The translations under genes and the position numbers were made by a program. A stretch of DNA of 64,000 nt from contig JACPFT010000019.1 in the NCBI GenBank assembly GCA_016182845.1, positions 1 through 64,000 of the forward strand, read 5' to 3'. The notes below the pieces were generated by a model, which saw only the letters and a program-made list of their open reading frames with translations, was not told the DNA's origin and made no database searches. Positions within the stretch are counted from its first letter, which is position 1, and every line of letters begins with the position of its first letter. This DNA comes from Gammaproteobacteria bacterium. Its GTDB lineage: Bacteria; Pseudomonadota; Gammaproteobacteria; Enterobacterales; Permianibacteraceae. This document shows, piece after piece, positions 35,999 through 44,566 of the stretch.

Positions 35999-37558
35999 TT
36001 ACTTCAGCATCGGGATACCTGCATGCTGCAGGTAGATCAGCGCGCCATAAACCGGGAGCAGGAAGACGCACAACGCGGCGAAGGCCAGATTTTTGAGCCG
36101 GCGCCGGCGCAGGGCCGGCGGCGACAGGATATAGGACACGGTGCCCAGGACCGGCAGCTGCAGGGCGCTCATGAGGTCCTTGGGATTGTCGAAGGTCGAC
36201 AAGACCTGCGACAGCACCAGGGCGATGAACAGGCCGGCGCCCAAGCTGCCCACCAGGACCAGGGACATGAACAGGATTCGGTTCGGCCCGGTGGGCTCCG
36301 GTGGCACACGCGGCGGATCCACGACCCGGAACTGCGCGTCATTGGAGCTGACCTCGCGTTCCTGGGAGATACGCGTGGCCTCGCGTTTTTCGGTCAGCTG
36401 GTCGTATTTCTGCTTGTTGACTTCGTAGTCGCGGTTCAGGGCGGCTAGTTCGGCCTCCACCTGGGGCAGGACGAAGACCATGCCCTGCAGCTCCTTGGCG
36501 CGGGCCTTGTATTCATCGACCTTGACCTTGAGGGCGGCGACGCGGGCATCGGCCTCGCCCAGGGAGATGCGCAGCTGCTGGTAAACCGGATTGTTGTCCA
36601 GTCCGGCGGCGGCCATGCCGCCATCGCCCTGGCCGGCCATGGACTTGAGGGTTTCTTCCTTCTGCTTCTGCAGATCGGCGATCATGCCCTTGGTGTTCAC
36701 CACGTCCGGGTGTTTCTCGGTGTAGTGCAGCAGCAGCTCGTCGAGTTTTTCCTGCATGGACTGGATGCGGTTGTCCAGGGCCGGCACCGAGGTCACTTGC
36801 ACCGGAGGCGCCACCATGCCGAAGGTCGGCTCCTCGCCGGTCACCTGGCGGCGTAGCTCGCTGGCCTGGTTTTCGGCTTGACGCAGTTCCAGTTCGGCCT
36901 CGCGCAGGGCGTTGTTGCCCTCCTGCAGGCGCATGTAGTAATCCTTGCCCTGCTCAGGCATGCGGCCGACGTTCTTGCGCTTGAATTCCTTGAGGGCGTT
37001 CTCCGCCTCGTTGAGACGTTGCTCGTAATCGCCGATCTGCTTGTCGAGGAATTTCTGGGCCGCATCGGTCTCCTCGCGGGATTCGCCCAGGGTGTTTTCA
37101 ACGAACAAGGTCAGGATGGCCTGGACGATCTTCTTGGAGAGCAGGGGGTCGGCGTCGGAATAGCTGATGTTGAAGATGTCCTCGCGGCCGGCGCGGGCGA
37201 TCTTGATCTTTTTCTCCAGGGACTTCATGGCGCTCTCCTGGGCGCTTTCGTCCTGGAGCCGGATGTCCATGTCGGTCATGCGCACGATCTTTTCCAGGTT
37301 CGGGCGCGAGAGCAGGGTCTGAGTGATGACGCGCACCCGGTCCGAGGTGTCCTCCCCGGCGTCGATATCGCGCACCAGGCGCTGCAGCAGGGTGTCGGTG
37401 TTGATGTGGACACGGGCATTGGCTTCGTATTGATCGGGCAGCTGCAGCACGGCGGCCCAGCCGACGATGCAGAAAGTCCAGGCCACAAGCAGGGCGTACC
37501 AGCGCTGGCGCCACATGCCGCGCAGATAACTGGCAATCTGTTCGATGATGTCTTGCAT
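35999..37558 (-). CDS. XrtA-system polysaccharide chain-length determinant (Wzz-like)
   Basis: 519 residues. Wzz-like layout: a first membrane helix (about 20-38) after a short basic start, a long periplasmic region with coiled coils (about 165-235 and 335-405), then a second membrane helix near RILFMSLVLVGSLGAGLFIALVL and a third hydrophobic segment close to the C-terminus. The PPRVPPEPTGPNR stretch before the helix is the Pro-rich motif of Wzz proteins. It regulates polymer length together with the tyrosine kinase. Confidence 0.94.
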   Translation of the reverse strand: MQDIIEQIASYLRGMWRQRWYALLVAWTFCIVGWAAVLQLPDQYEANARVHINTDTLLQRLVRDIDAGEDTSDRVRVITQTLLSRPNLEKIVRMTDMDIRLQDESAQESAMKSLEKKIKIARAGREDIFNISYSDADPLLSKKIVQAILTLFVENTLGESREETDAAQKFLDKQIGDYEQRLNEAENALKEFKRKNVGRMPEQGKDYYMRLQEGNNALREAELELRQAENQASELRRQVTGEEPTFGMVAPPVQVTSVPALDNRIQSMQEKLDELLLHYTEKHPDVVNTKGMIADLQKQKEETLKSMAGQGDGGMAAAGLDNNPVYQQLRISLGEADARVAALKVKVDEYKARAKELQGMVFVLPQVEAELAALNRDYEVNKQKYDQLTEKREATRISQEREVSSNDAQFRVVDPPRVPPEPTGPNRILFMSLVLVGSLGAGLFIALVLSQVLSTFDNPKDLMSALQLPVLGTVSYILSPPALRRRRLKNLAFAALCVFLLPVYGALIYLQHAGIPMLK

Positions 37559-37609
37559 AACCTTCCCTAGTGGAAAACCGCCGGATTGCTCGGGCGGTCA
37601 AACGGCTAG

Positions 37610-37632
37610 GGCCGATCCTGTCCGGATCGGCC
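37610..37632 (-). promoter_or_regulatory. Intercistronic hairpin in the EPS operon
   Basis: Perfect 9-bp stem GGCCGATCC (37610-37618) / GGATCGGCC (37624-37632) in the 115-base gap between the export-protein and chain-length genes. No T run follows in the direction of transcription. It could be an RNA-processing or stability element that sets different levels for the first gene and the rest. Confidence 0.45.
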
Positions 37633-37673
37633 CGGGGCGCGCGGCGATGCCCGTGCCCAGTATTCTCGCTGGC

Positions 37674-38342
37674 TTAGAACCAGGATTCCGGAATGATGAT
37701 GATATCGCCCGGCAGCAGCTGTGCGTTGGCGCTGATGTCGCCGTCCTTGACCAGGTCCTCCAGGCGGGCGGTGTACTGTTTCTGTTCGCCGTCCACGACG
37801 CGGACGATACTGGCGTCATTGCCATCGGCGAAGGGGGTCAGGCCGCCCACGGCGATCATGACGTCGAGCAGGGTCATGTTCTGGCGGTAGGACAGGGTCT
37901 GGGGCTTGGTGGCCTCGCCGATGACGCGGATCTGCTCGCTATAGGGGCCGACGAAGCCGGAGATGGTCACGGTGACGATGGGATCCTTGATATACGCGCC
38001 CAGGACTTTCTCGATTTCGCGGGCCAGCTCGGTGGGCGTCCGGCCGGCGGCCGGCAGATCTTCGACCAGGGGCGTGGTGATCTTGCCATCGGGACGCACC
38101 AGCACCGAGGAGCTGACGTCCGGATTGCGCCAGACGAAGACATTGACGCTATCGCCGGGGCCGATGAGGTAGTTGTACTTGGCCGGGTCGGAGGTGGCCG
38201 GCTTGATCGTGGGGGCGGGGTCGAGGGTGCCGACGTCGTCGGCGCAGCCCGCCATCAGGCCGGCGAGCAGGGCCACCAGGCCCAGTGAGACGAAACGGGA
38301 AAATGCGAAACCCGAGAACATGTTCCTTGATTCCTTGGCCAT
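37674..38342 (-). CDS. XrtA-system exopolysaccharide export lipoprotein (Wza-like)
   Basis: 222 residues; MFSGFAF (38321) is an alternative start that gives a more usual signal peptide. A lipobox LMAGC (Cys about residue 33) marks a lipoprotein. The polysaccharide export domain has YLIGPGDSVNVFVWRNPDVSSSVLVRPDGKITTPLVEDL, followed by SLBB-like beta-grasp repeats (IRVIGEATKPQTLSYRQNMTLLDVMIAVGGL) and the closing LLPGDIIIIPES. First gene of the EPS operon, directly behind a sigma-54 promoter match. Confidence 0.94.
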   Translation of the reverse strand: MAKESRNMFSGFAFSRFVSLGLVALLAGLMAGCADDVGTLDPAPTIKPATSDPAKYNYLIGPGDSVNVFVWRNPDVSSSVLVRPDGKITTPLVEDLPAAGRTPTELAREIEKVLGAYIKDPIVTVTISGFVGPYSEQIRVIGEATKPQTLSYRQNMTLLDVMIAVGGLTPFADGNDASIVRVVDGEQKQYTARLEDLVKDGDISANAQLLPGDIIIIPESWF

Positions 38343-38404
38343 GACGAAATCCCTCCGGAGCCTAAAGTTTCAGTGCGGTATTGTGCGGAAGCCCTGTCTA
38401 AATA

Positions 38405-38419
38405 GCAACCATAGTGCCT
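38405..38419 (-). promoter_or_regulatory. Sigma-54 (-24/-12) promoter of the EPS operon
   Basis: On the minus strand the sequence reads AGGCAC-TATGG-TTGC followed by T, against the sigma-54 consensus TGGCAC-N5-TTGCW. Only the first base of the -24 box differs; GG and GC are correctly spaced. Initiation would fall near 38393, about 50 bases before the export-protein start. XrtA loci are known to be controlled by PrsK/PrsR, a sensor kinase with a sigma-54-dependent regulator, which fits; neither gene is in the window. Confidence 0.75.
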
Positions 38420-38605
38420 GGGCGGGCGCGCTTCCACCCAGGGTTGGCGCCTCCATGATTAAAAGTTATAGCACGATAACGGGAAGCATCAGGATTTGTG
38501 ACGATTGGGTGCATACCCTGGCTGAATACGTATGAAATCCTAGCCCAAAAGACCTGGGCCGGTTTATGCTGCACTGCTCCATTCCCTAGCCTGTGGCCCC
38601 ATGTC

Positions 38606-39835
38606 ATGAAGAACATCTCCCTGCCCAAAGACAAGATCAAGATCCTGCTGCTGGAGGGCGTGCACGCCCGGGCCGTGGAGGCCTTCAAGGCCGACGGCTA
38701 CAGCAATATCGAGTACCACAAGAAGGCCCTGCCCGAGGACCAGTTGCTGACCGCCGTGGCTTCCGCCCATTTCATCGGCATCCGCTCGCGCAGCCAGCTC
38801 ACCGAAGCGGTGTTCGAGGCGGCGACCAAGCTGGCGGCGGTGGGCTGTTTCTGTATCGGTACCAACCAGGTGGATCTGGCGGCGGCCCAGAAGCGCGGCA
38901 TCCCGGTGTTCAACGCGCCCTTCTCGAACACCCGCTCCGTGGCCGAGCTGGTCCTGGCCGAGATGATCATGCTGCTGCGGCGCATCCCCGAAAAGAACAT
39001 GCTCTGCCATCGCGGCGGCTGGACCAAGAGCGCGGAAGGCTCTTACGAGGCGCGCGGCAAGAAGCTGGGCATCATCGGTTACGGCCATATCGGCACCCAG
39101 CTGGGCATCCTGGCCGAGAACCTGGGCATGCAGGTCCTGTTCTACGACATCGAGAACAAGCTTTCCCTAGGCAATGCGCAAGCCGTGGCCAGCCTTGACG
39201 AGCTCCTGGCCCAGGCCGACGTGGTGACCCTGCACGTGCCCGAGACCCCGGAAACCAAGGACATGATCGGCGAGCGCGAGCTCCAGCGCATGAAGCCGGG
39301 CGGCCTCCTGATCAACGCCTCGCGCGGCACGGTCGTGGTCATCGAGGCCCTGGCGGCGGCGCTGAAGTCCGGGCACCTGGCCGGTGCCGCCATCGACGTC
39401 TTCCCGGCGGAGCCCAAGGGCAATGACGACGAGTTCATCACCCCCCTGCGCGGCCTGGACAATGTCATCCTGACCCCGCACGTGGGCGGCTCCACCGAGG
39501 AGGCCCAGGCCAATATCGGCGTGGAAGTGGCCGACAAGCTCATCAAGTACAGCAATGTGGGCTCGACGCTGTCGGCGGTGAATTTCCCCGAGGTGTCCCT
39601 GCCTCTGCTGCGCGACAAGCATCGGCTGCTGCATATCCATAAGAACGAGCCGGGCGTCTTGTCACGCATCAACGGCATCTTCTCGGCCAATGACATCAAC
39701 ATCTCCGGCCAGTACCTGCAGACCAACGAGAACATCGGCTACGTCGTGATCGACATCGATTCCGAGTCCAGCGACAAGGCCTTGGAGATGCTCAAGCAGG
39801 TGCCCGGCACCATCCGCTGCCGCGTGCTCTACTGA
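38606..39835 (+). CDS. serA: D-3-phosphoglycerate dehydrogenase
   Basis: 409 residues from MKNISLPKDKIKILLLEGVHARAVE, nearly the length of E. coli SerA, with which this long, ACT-containing type agrees. It oxidises 3-phosphoglycerate, the first step of serine synthesis. Seen: the Rossmann motif GIIGYGHIGTQLG, NAPFSNTRSVAELVLAEM, the catalytic region LINASRGTVV, HVGGSTEEAQ and a C-terminal ACT domain (about 335-409; HIHKNEPGVLSRING) that probably binds serine for feedback inhibition. It is divergent from the EPS operon. Its 3' end overlaps a convergent gene by seven bases. Confidence 0.97.
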   Translation: MKNISLPKDKIKILLLEGVHARAVEAFKADGYSNIEYHKKALPEDQLLTAVASAHFIGIRSRSQLTEAVFEAATKLAAVGCFCIGTNQVDLAAAQKRGIPVFNAPFSNTRSVAELVLAEMIMLLRRIPEKNMLCHRGGWTKSAEGSYEARGKKLGIIGYGHIGTQLGILAENLGMQVLFYDIENKLSLGNAQAVASLDELLAQADVVTLHVPETPETKDMIGERELQRMKPGGLLINASRGTVVVIEALAAALKSGHLAGAAIDVFPAEPKGNDDEFITPLRGLDNVILTPHVGGSTEEAQANIGVEVADKLIKYSNVGSTLSAVNFPEVSLPLLRDKHRLLHIHKNEPGVLSRINGIFSANDINISGQYLQTNENIGYVVIDIDSESSDKALEMLKQVPGTIRCRVLY

Positions 39836-40704
39836 GCCAGGCGAGCCTCCGGGTTAGCCGGCGGCAGGATGGCGTAACGCTGCTGAATGGCGCGTAGACG
39901 GCCGTCGCGCGCCATCCGTTCCAGGGCCTGGTCGAAACGGCGGAACAGGGCCTCGGGCACGGACTTACGGCTGAACATGAAGGCGCCGTCGGGCGTACCC
40001 TGGAAGGCGCGGGCGCAGGCGTAGTGCCCGCGCGTCCGGGCCTCGCGCATCCGCTGCCGGATCACGGTCCAGTCGCCCAGCAGCGCGTCGATCTTGCCGT
40101 CGGCCAGCTTGGCGAGGTTCTGTTCGTCCCTACGCACCGTCTCCACCAGGCCGCGGGCCTGGTATACCTCCAGCCAGCGATCCAGCGTCTCGCCATAGGA
40201 ATACCCCTGGGTGACGCCCAGCCGCCAATGGGCCTGTACCAGGGCTTCCAGGGACGGCGGCACGGCCTGGCGGCGCACGGCCAGGGTCCACAGGCAGATC
40301 CGCGTCGGGCTGTAGCCCTGGCTGAAGCGGGCATAAGCCTGGCGCGTGGCGATGGGCAAGGCCTCCATCACCACGTCGACATCGCCCCGGGCCAGGTCGT
40401 CCAGGGCGCGGCTCCAGGGGATCTCCTGGAACTCCAGGCGGCAGCCCGTGTCCTCGGCCAGGGTCTTCAAGACCTCGACGCCCGAGCCGACCAGGTTTGG
40501 TCCGTCCCGGTAATGGTAGGGATGCCATTCATGCCAGGCGGCGCGCAGGGGTTTCGGGCAGGCGCCCGGCGCTTCGCCGGCCTGGACGGCGTACGCGCTC
40601 AGCCAGAGCCCCAGGCCCAGCAGGGCCCGGGCCGTCAGCGTCCGGCCAGAGCGGACCGGCCCTGGCGGGCGAGGCGCGAGCGGATGCGGCCCGGGCCGGT
40701 CCAT
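39829..40704 (-). CDS. Periplasmic solute-binding protein, SBP family 3-like (copy B)
   Basis: 291 residues from MDRPGPH. An unusually long, Pro/Arg-rich N-terminal segment precedes a hydrophobic signal region (TARALLGLGLWLSAYAVQAGEA). The mature part has WHEWHPYHYRD, SGVEVLKTLAEDTGCRLEFQEIPWSRALDDLARGDVDVVMEA, typical of the extracellular family-3 binding fold, and a closing helical part. Two cysteines (near ACPKPL and DTGCRL) are shared with copy A. No permease or ATPase gene is adjacent. The third gene of a rlmJ-led unit; ligand unknown. Confidence 0.8.
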   Translation of the reverse strand: MDRPGPHPLAPRPPGPVRSGRTLTARALLGLGLWLSAYAVQAGEAPGACPKPLRAAWHEWHPYHYRDGPNLVGSGVEVLKTLAEDTGCRLEFQEIPWSRALDDLARGDVDVVMEALPIATRQAYARFSQGYSPTRICLWTLAVRRQAVPPSLEALVQAHWRLGVTQGYSYGETLDRWLEVYQARGLVETVRRDEQNLAKLADGKIDALLGDWTVIRQRMREARTRGHYACARAFQGTPDGAFMFSRKSVPEALFRRFDQALERMARDGRLRAIQQRYAILPPANPEARLAQ

Positions 40705-40709
40705 GGGTT

Positions 40710-41510
40710 TCAGGATCCCGGTTCGCTGGCCAGGAAGGCACCTTCCGGGTGGAAGCGCGCGAGCAGGGCCGCCAGGCTGCCATCGGCGCTCATCTGCTCC
40801 AGGGCCGCATCGAACTGCTCGACCAGGGCGCGCGGCACGCCTTCCTGACTGAACATCAGGCGCACATCCTGGCTGAGCCGCAGGCGGGGATGGGACACCA
40901 GGTGCAGGGGGCTGTCCGGCGGCAGGCTCAGCTGCCGGGAGGAGGCGGTGTCGGCCAGGAAGCCGTCCACGCGCTGGGCGATGAGCTTGCGCAGGTTCAG
41001 CTCGTTGCTGCGCACATACTGGACTTGACCGCTGAGGCTGGCTTTTTCCAGGGCCTTGTCGGCGCTCTCCCCATAGGCATAGCCGGCGAGCGCGCCTATG
41101 CGCACTTTGGCCTTCAGCAAGGCGTCCAGGGTGTCGGCCTGAGGCTCGGGGATGGCCGTGGACAGGACCCAGAGCTGCACGTCGATGCGCCGGTAGGGCC
41201 GGCTGAACAGGGCGAAGCCGCGACGCTCCGGGGTGAGCTGGGCTTCCATGGCCACGTCCAGACGGCCGACCTGGATGTCGGTGACGGTGCGCGCCCAGGT
41301 GTTTTCCACGAAGCGCAGTTCGCAGCCGACGCGCCGCGCCGCCTCGCGCAGGATCTCGGTGGCCGAGCCGGTGATCCGGCCATGGCCATCCTTGTAGTGA
41401 TAAGGTTCCCAGGGATCCCAGCCGGCTTGCAGGGCTTGAGGGCACAGCAGGTTGCGCGCCTGGGCACCGCCCAGGCACATGAGCCCGAACAGCGCGGCGA
41501 GCAACCGCAT
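40710..41510 (-). CDS. Periplasmic solute-binding protein, SBP family 3-like (copy A)
   Basis: 266 residues. A clear signal peptide (MRLLAALFGLMCLGGAQA) precedes a family-3 binding-protein fold: WDPWEPYHYKDGHGRITGSATEILREAARRVGC and VTDIQVGRLDVAMEAQLTPERR. It is a paralogue of the next gene, 5 bases downstream, and shares the W-x-P-Y-H-Y block and paired cysteines. Its start overlaps the rlmJ stop by one base (TGATG), so translation is probably coupled. No transporter partner genes are nearby, so a sensing or soluble binding role is possible. Confidence 0.82.
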   Translation of the reverse strand: MRLLAALFGLMCLGGAQARNLLCPQALQAGWDPWEPYHYKDGHGRITGSATEILREAARRVGCELRFVENTWARTVTDIQVGRLDVAMEAQLTPERRGFALFSRPYRRIDVQLWVLSTAIPEPQADTLDALLKAKVRIGALAGYAYGESADKALEKASLSGQVQYVRSNELNLRKLIAQRVDGFLADTASSRQLSLPPDSPLHLVSHPRLRLSQDVRLMFSQEGVPRALVEQFDAALEQMSADGSLAALLARFHPEGAFLASEPGS

Positions 41511-42367
41511 CAGGCCGTTTCTCCCACCAGCCAGTGGATACGCGCACCGCCTTCGCCTTCCGGCGCCAGGCGCTCGTGCACCCAGGGCAGGCAGCGGCGC
41601 AGCTTCTCGTCCAGCTGCCAGGGCGGGTTGACCAGGATCATGCCCGAGCCGTTCAGGCGCTGGCCCACGTCGTCGGGATGGATCAGCAGCTCGGCGCAGA
41701 GGATGCGCGGGATGCCCAGCTTCTTGAGATTCTCGTGGAAGCGCTTGATCTCCGGGCGCGCCTTGATGGGATACCAGAGCGCGTACACGCCTGTGGCGAA
41801 GCGGCGGTAACCTTCCTGCAGCGCATCCAGCATCGCCTGGAACTCCTGTTTGTCCTCGAAGGGCGGATCGATGTGCACGAGGCCGCGCTTCTCCCGGGGC
41901 GGCAGCTCGCTCCTCAGAAGATGATAGCCGTCGCCTTCGATGATGCGTACCCGGCGATCCTCCTCGAAGCCATGGCGCAGCTTGCGCACGGCGTCCGGAT
42001 GCAGCTCGCCCAGGGTCAGGCGGTCGCTGTCGCGCATCAGATCCGCCATGAGGCGCGGCGAGCCGGGGTAGAGGCGCAGATGCCCGCCATGGGCCAGCTG
42101 CGGGTTGACGCGCATCAGGGCCTCCTTGTAGGGGCGCATGGCCTCCGGCCATTCCTGGACCGGCAGCAGGGCGCCGATGCCGGCCTGCCATTCGCCGGTC
42201 TTCTCGGCGGCGGTGGCCGCCAGATCGTAGAGCCCGGCGCCGGCATGGCTGTCCACGACGGCGAAGGGTTTGTCCTTGGCCTTGAGGGCGTCGATGACCA
42301 GGGCCAGGGTCAGGTGCTTGAGCACGTCGGCATGGTTGCCGGCGTGAAAATGATGGCGGTAGTTCAT
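41510..42367 (-). CDS. rlmJ: 23S rRNA (adenine-2030-N6)-methyltransferase
   Basis: 285 residues from MNYRHHFHAGNHADVLKH, the typical RlmJ start. It methylates A2030 of 23S rRNA. Seen: FHAGNHADVLKHLTL, VDSHAGAGLYDL (SAM-binding region), the catalytic IDPPFEDKQEF with the N6-adenine methyltransferase DPPF tetrad, and VNPPWQLDEKL. The frame is open further upstream but that part is not RlmJ-like. It leads a unit with two solute-binding protein genes. Confidence 0.95.
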   Translation of the reverse strand: MNYRHHFHAGNHADVLKHLTLALVIDALKAKDKPFAVVDSHAGAGLYDLAATAAEKTGEWQAGIGALLPVQEWPEAMRPYKEALMRVNPQLAHGGHLRLYPGSPRLMADLMRDSDRLTLGELHPDAVRKLRHGFEEDRRVRIIEGDGYHLLRSELPPREKRGLVHIDPPFEDKQEFQAMLDALQEGYRRFATGVYALWYPIKARPEIKRFHENLKKLGIPRILCAELLIHPDDVGQRLNGSGMILVNPPWQLDEKLRRCLPWVHERLAPEGEGGARIHWLVGETA

Positions 42368-42428
42368 GGGGATCCCGGAGATGAGGGCAGTGCGCAAGGC
42401 GCCAGGCCGCCAGTGTAGCCGATCCGGG

Positions 42429-42878
42429 TCAGGCCTTCCTGCGCACGTACAGGGTCTTCTCCACTTCCGCCACCACCTCGCCGTCCCGGTCCAGGACATC
42501 CACGTGCAGGACCGGCTCGCACTTGCCCTTGCCGTCCGCCTCGGCCTTGATCTCGGCCAGTACCGACTCCGGCAAGCGGAACACGGCATGCACCGTGCCG
42601 CGCCCGGGTTTCACGAAGCGGATGCGACTGTCCTTGTCCCAGACGATGTAGTCCCGGCCCAGGCATTGGAGCAGCAGCAACATATAGAAGGGATCGGTCA
42701 TGGCGAACAGCGAGCCGCCGAAGTGGGTGCCCACGTAGTTGCGGTTCAGCCAGCCCTGGCGCAGTTCCACATGGGCCTCGCGGAAGTCTTCGCTGATGCG
42801 GCGCACGCGGATGCCGGCGCCCAGGAAGGGCGGCCAGATGTTCATCAGCCAGCGCATGCGGTTGGGGGTGATCTTCAT
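42429..42878 (-). CDS. DUF4442 hotdog-fold (thioesterase-like) protein
   Basis: 149 residues. The layout is that of DUF4442 proteins, relatives of PaaI-type acyl-CoA thioesterases: MRWLMNIWPPFLGAGIRVRRIS, WLNRNYVGTHFGGSLFAMTDPFYMLLLL and the WDKDSRIRFVKPGRGTV strand. The hotdog central helix contains the GGSLFAM motif. Substrate unknown. A single gene 61 bases from rlmJ on the same strand, so partial co-transcription is possible. Confidence 0.88.
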   Translation of the reverse strand: MKITPNRMRWLMNIWPPFLGAGIRVRRISEDFREAHVELRQGWLNRNYVGTHFGGSLFAMTDPFYMLLLLQCLGRDYIVWDKDSRIRFVKPGRGTVHAVFRLPESVLAEIKAEADGKGKCEPVLHVDVLDRDGEVVAEVEKTLYVRRKA

Positions 42879-42994
42879 GGGAATGCTCGCGATTGAGGTC
42901 CGACCAGATTAGCCGGAATTGACACGGATCAGAAGAGGCCAGGCCCTACGGGCTATGCTGAGGCCATCGGATCAAAACCTTAAGGAAATGCCTC

Positions 42995-44275
42995 ATGCCC
43001 CGTATCGCCGCCACCCCCTCCGACGCCCTGGCCTCCTTGCGCGATGGCGAGGCGCTCTGGTGCCATTCCATGGCGGCGACGCCGGTGCGGCTCCTGGCCG
43101 GCTTGAAGGAGCGGGCATTTAGCTTGCGCGAGCTGACGCTTATGCAGCTGCATACCGAGGGCTCGGCCCTGCTGGCCGATCCGGCCCTGGAGGGGCATCT
43201 GCGCCAGCGTTGCTTCTTCGTCGCCGCCGAGACGCGGGCCCTGGTGCAATCCGGGCGCGCCGACTACGTACCCATCTTCCTGTCCGAGCTGCCCAAGCTG
43301 TTCCGACGCGGCGAGCAGCGCGTCGATGCCGCCCTGATCCAGGTCTCGCCGCCGGACAAGCACGGCCTCTGCACCCTAGGCGTCTCCGTGGAGGCCACCA
43401 AGGCGGCCTGCGCCGTGGCCGGGCGCATCATCGCCCATGTCAATCCGCGCATGCCGCGCAGCCATGGCGATGCCTTCATCCCCTACGATAGCCTGCACAC
43501 GGTCTACGAGGAGGCGGTGGAGCTGCCGGCCCATGCCCCGGCCGTCATCGACCCGGTCACCGGGGCCATAGGCAGGCACGTGGCCGCGTTGATCACGAAC
43601 GGCGCCTGCCTGCAGATGGGCATAGGCGCCATCCCCGACGCGGTCTTGGCCTGTTTGCGCGGCCATCGCGACCTGGGCGTGCACACCGAGATGTTCTCCG
43701 ACGGCCTCCTGCCCCTCGTCGAGTCCGGCGTGGTCACCGGCGCGCGCAAGAAAGTGCACCCGGGCAAGCTGGTCACCAGCTTCGTCCTGGGTTCGCGGGC
43801 GGTCTACGACTTCGTGGACGACAATCCGGAGGTGGTGTTCCTGGACGCCGAGTATGTCAACGACACCAGCAATATCCGCCGCAACCCCGGCGTGGTCGCC
43901 ATCAACAGCGCCCTGGAGGTGGACCTGACCGGCCAGATCTGCGCCGATTCCATGGGGACGCGCATCTACTCCGGCGTGGGCGGCCAGATGGATTTCATGC
44001 GCGGCGCGGCCCTGTCCGAGGGCGGCAAGGCCGTCATCGCCCTGCCGTCCACCGCCTGCGGCGGGAAAGTCTCGCGCATCGCGCCCATGCTCAGCCTAGG
44101 CGCCGGCGTGGTCACCACCCGGGCCCATGCCCAGTACATCGTCACCGAATACGGGATCGCCAACCTGCGCGGACGCTCGCTACGCGAACGAGCGGAAGCC
44201 CTGATCGCTATCGCTCATCCGGACTTCCGCGAGGAGCTCGCCCGGTCGGCGCGGGAGCTCTATCACCTCGGGTGA
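42995..44275 (+). CDS. Acetyl-CoA hydrolase/transferase family CoA-transferase
   Basis: 426 residues from MPRIAATPSDALASLRDG. Two-domain CoA-transferase with the catalytic Glu in VHTEMFSDGLLPL and the C-terminal GVGGQMDFMRGAALSEGGKAVIAL and VTEYGIANLRGRSLRERAEALI blocks. The pattern is closest to 4-hydroxybutyrate/acetate-type CoA-transferases. It swaps CoA between an acyl-CoA and a free acid such as acetate; the exact substrate cannot be read from the sequence. A single gene with its own ribosome site (AAGGAA). Confidence 0.9.
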   Translation: MPRIAATPSDALASLRDGEALWCHSMAATPVRLLAGLKERAFSLRELTLMQLHTEGSALLADPALEGHLRQRCFFVAAETRALVQSGRADYVPIFLSELPKLFRRGEQRVDAALIQVSPPDKHGLCTLGVSVEATKAACAVAGRIIAHVNPRMPRSHGDAFIPYDSLHTVYEEAVELPAHAPAVIDPVTGAIGRHVAALITNGACLQMGIGAIPDAVLACLRGHRDLGVHTEMFSDGLLPLVESGVVTGARKKVHPGKLVTSFVLGSRAVYDFVDDNPEVVFLDAEYVNDTSNIRRNPGVVAINSALEVDLTGQICADSMGTRIYSGVGGQMDFMRGAALSEGGKAVIALPSTACGGKVSRIAPMLSLGAGVVTTRAHAQYIVTEYGIANLRGRSLRERAEALIAIAHPDFREELARSARELYHLG

Positions 44276-44283
44276 GGGCGAAC

Positions 44284-44301
44284 GTCCGACTGAAGTCGGA
44301 C
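44284..44301 (+). terminator. Hairpin after the CoA-transferase gene
   Basis: Perfect 7-bp stem GTCCGAC (44284-44290) / GTCGGAC (44295-44301) with a TGAA tetraloop, eight bases after the stop codon at 44275, followed by AATTCGCTTT. The T run is broken, so it is a moderate terminator. Confidence 0.55.
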
Positions 44302-44566
44302 AATTCGCTTTACGTTAACGTTAAGTAAGCGCGCCGCGACTTTGCATAAATCCCCGGCCCGGCCTCGCGCATCGGTCAAATGCCTAAACCCGCCCCGGAT
44401 ATGCGCATTGACGCGGCCGGCACCGCGCGCAAAAAGTTTTAAAAATTCTCCTTGCCGATGAAAAAATCCTGTGTTACTTCTTAAAAACACCGCTGCGATG
44501 CAGCAGACGAAATCCGAATATTCCGGCCAAGGCCACTAGGCCCGCCAAAAATAACGAAACCGAAAA
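44302..44566 (+). other. Non-coding leader/promoter region of the ilv operon
   Basis: No supported gene. This stretch is clearly more AT-rich than its neighbours, with runs such as AAAAAGTTTTAAAAATT near 44431-44447, as expected of a strong promoter upstream region. The best sigma-70-like pair I can offer is TTGCCG (44452-44457), 16-base spacer, TTACTT (44474-44479), about 90 bases before the leader peptide; it is a weak match. A CGTTAACG palindrome lies near 44313. Confidence 0.35.
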
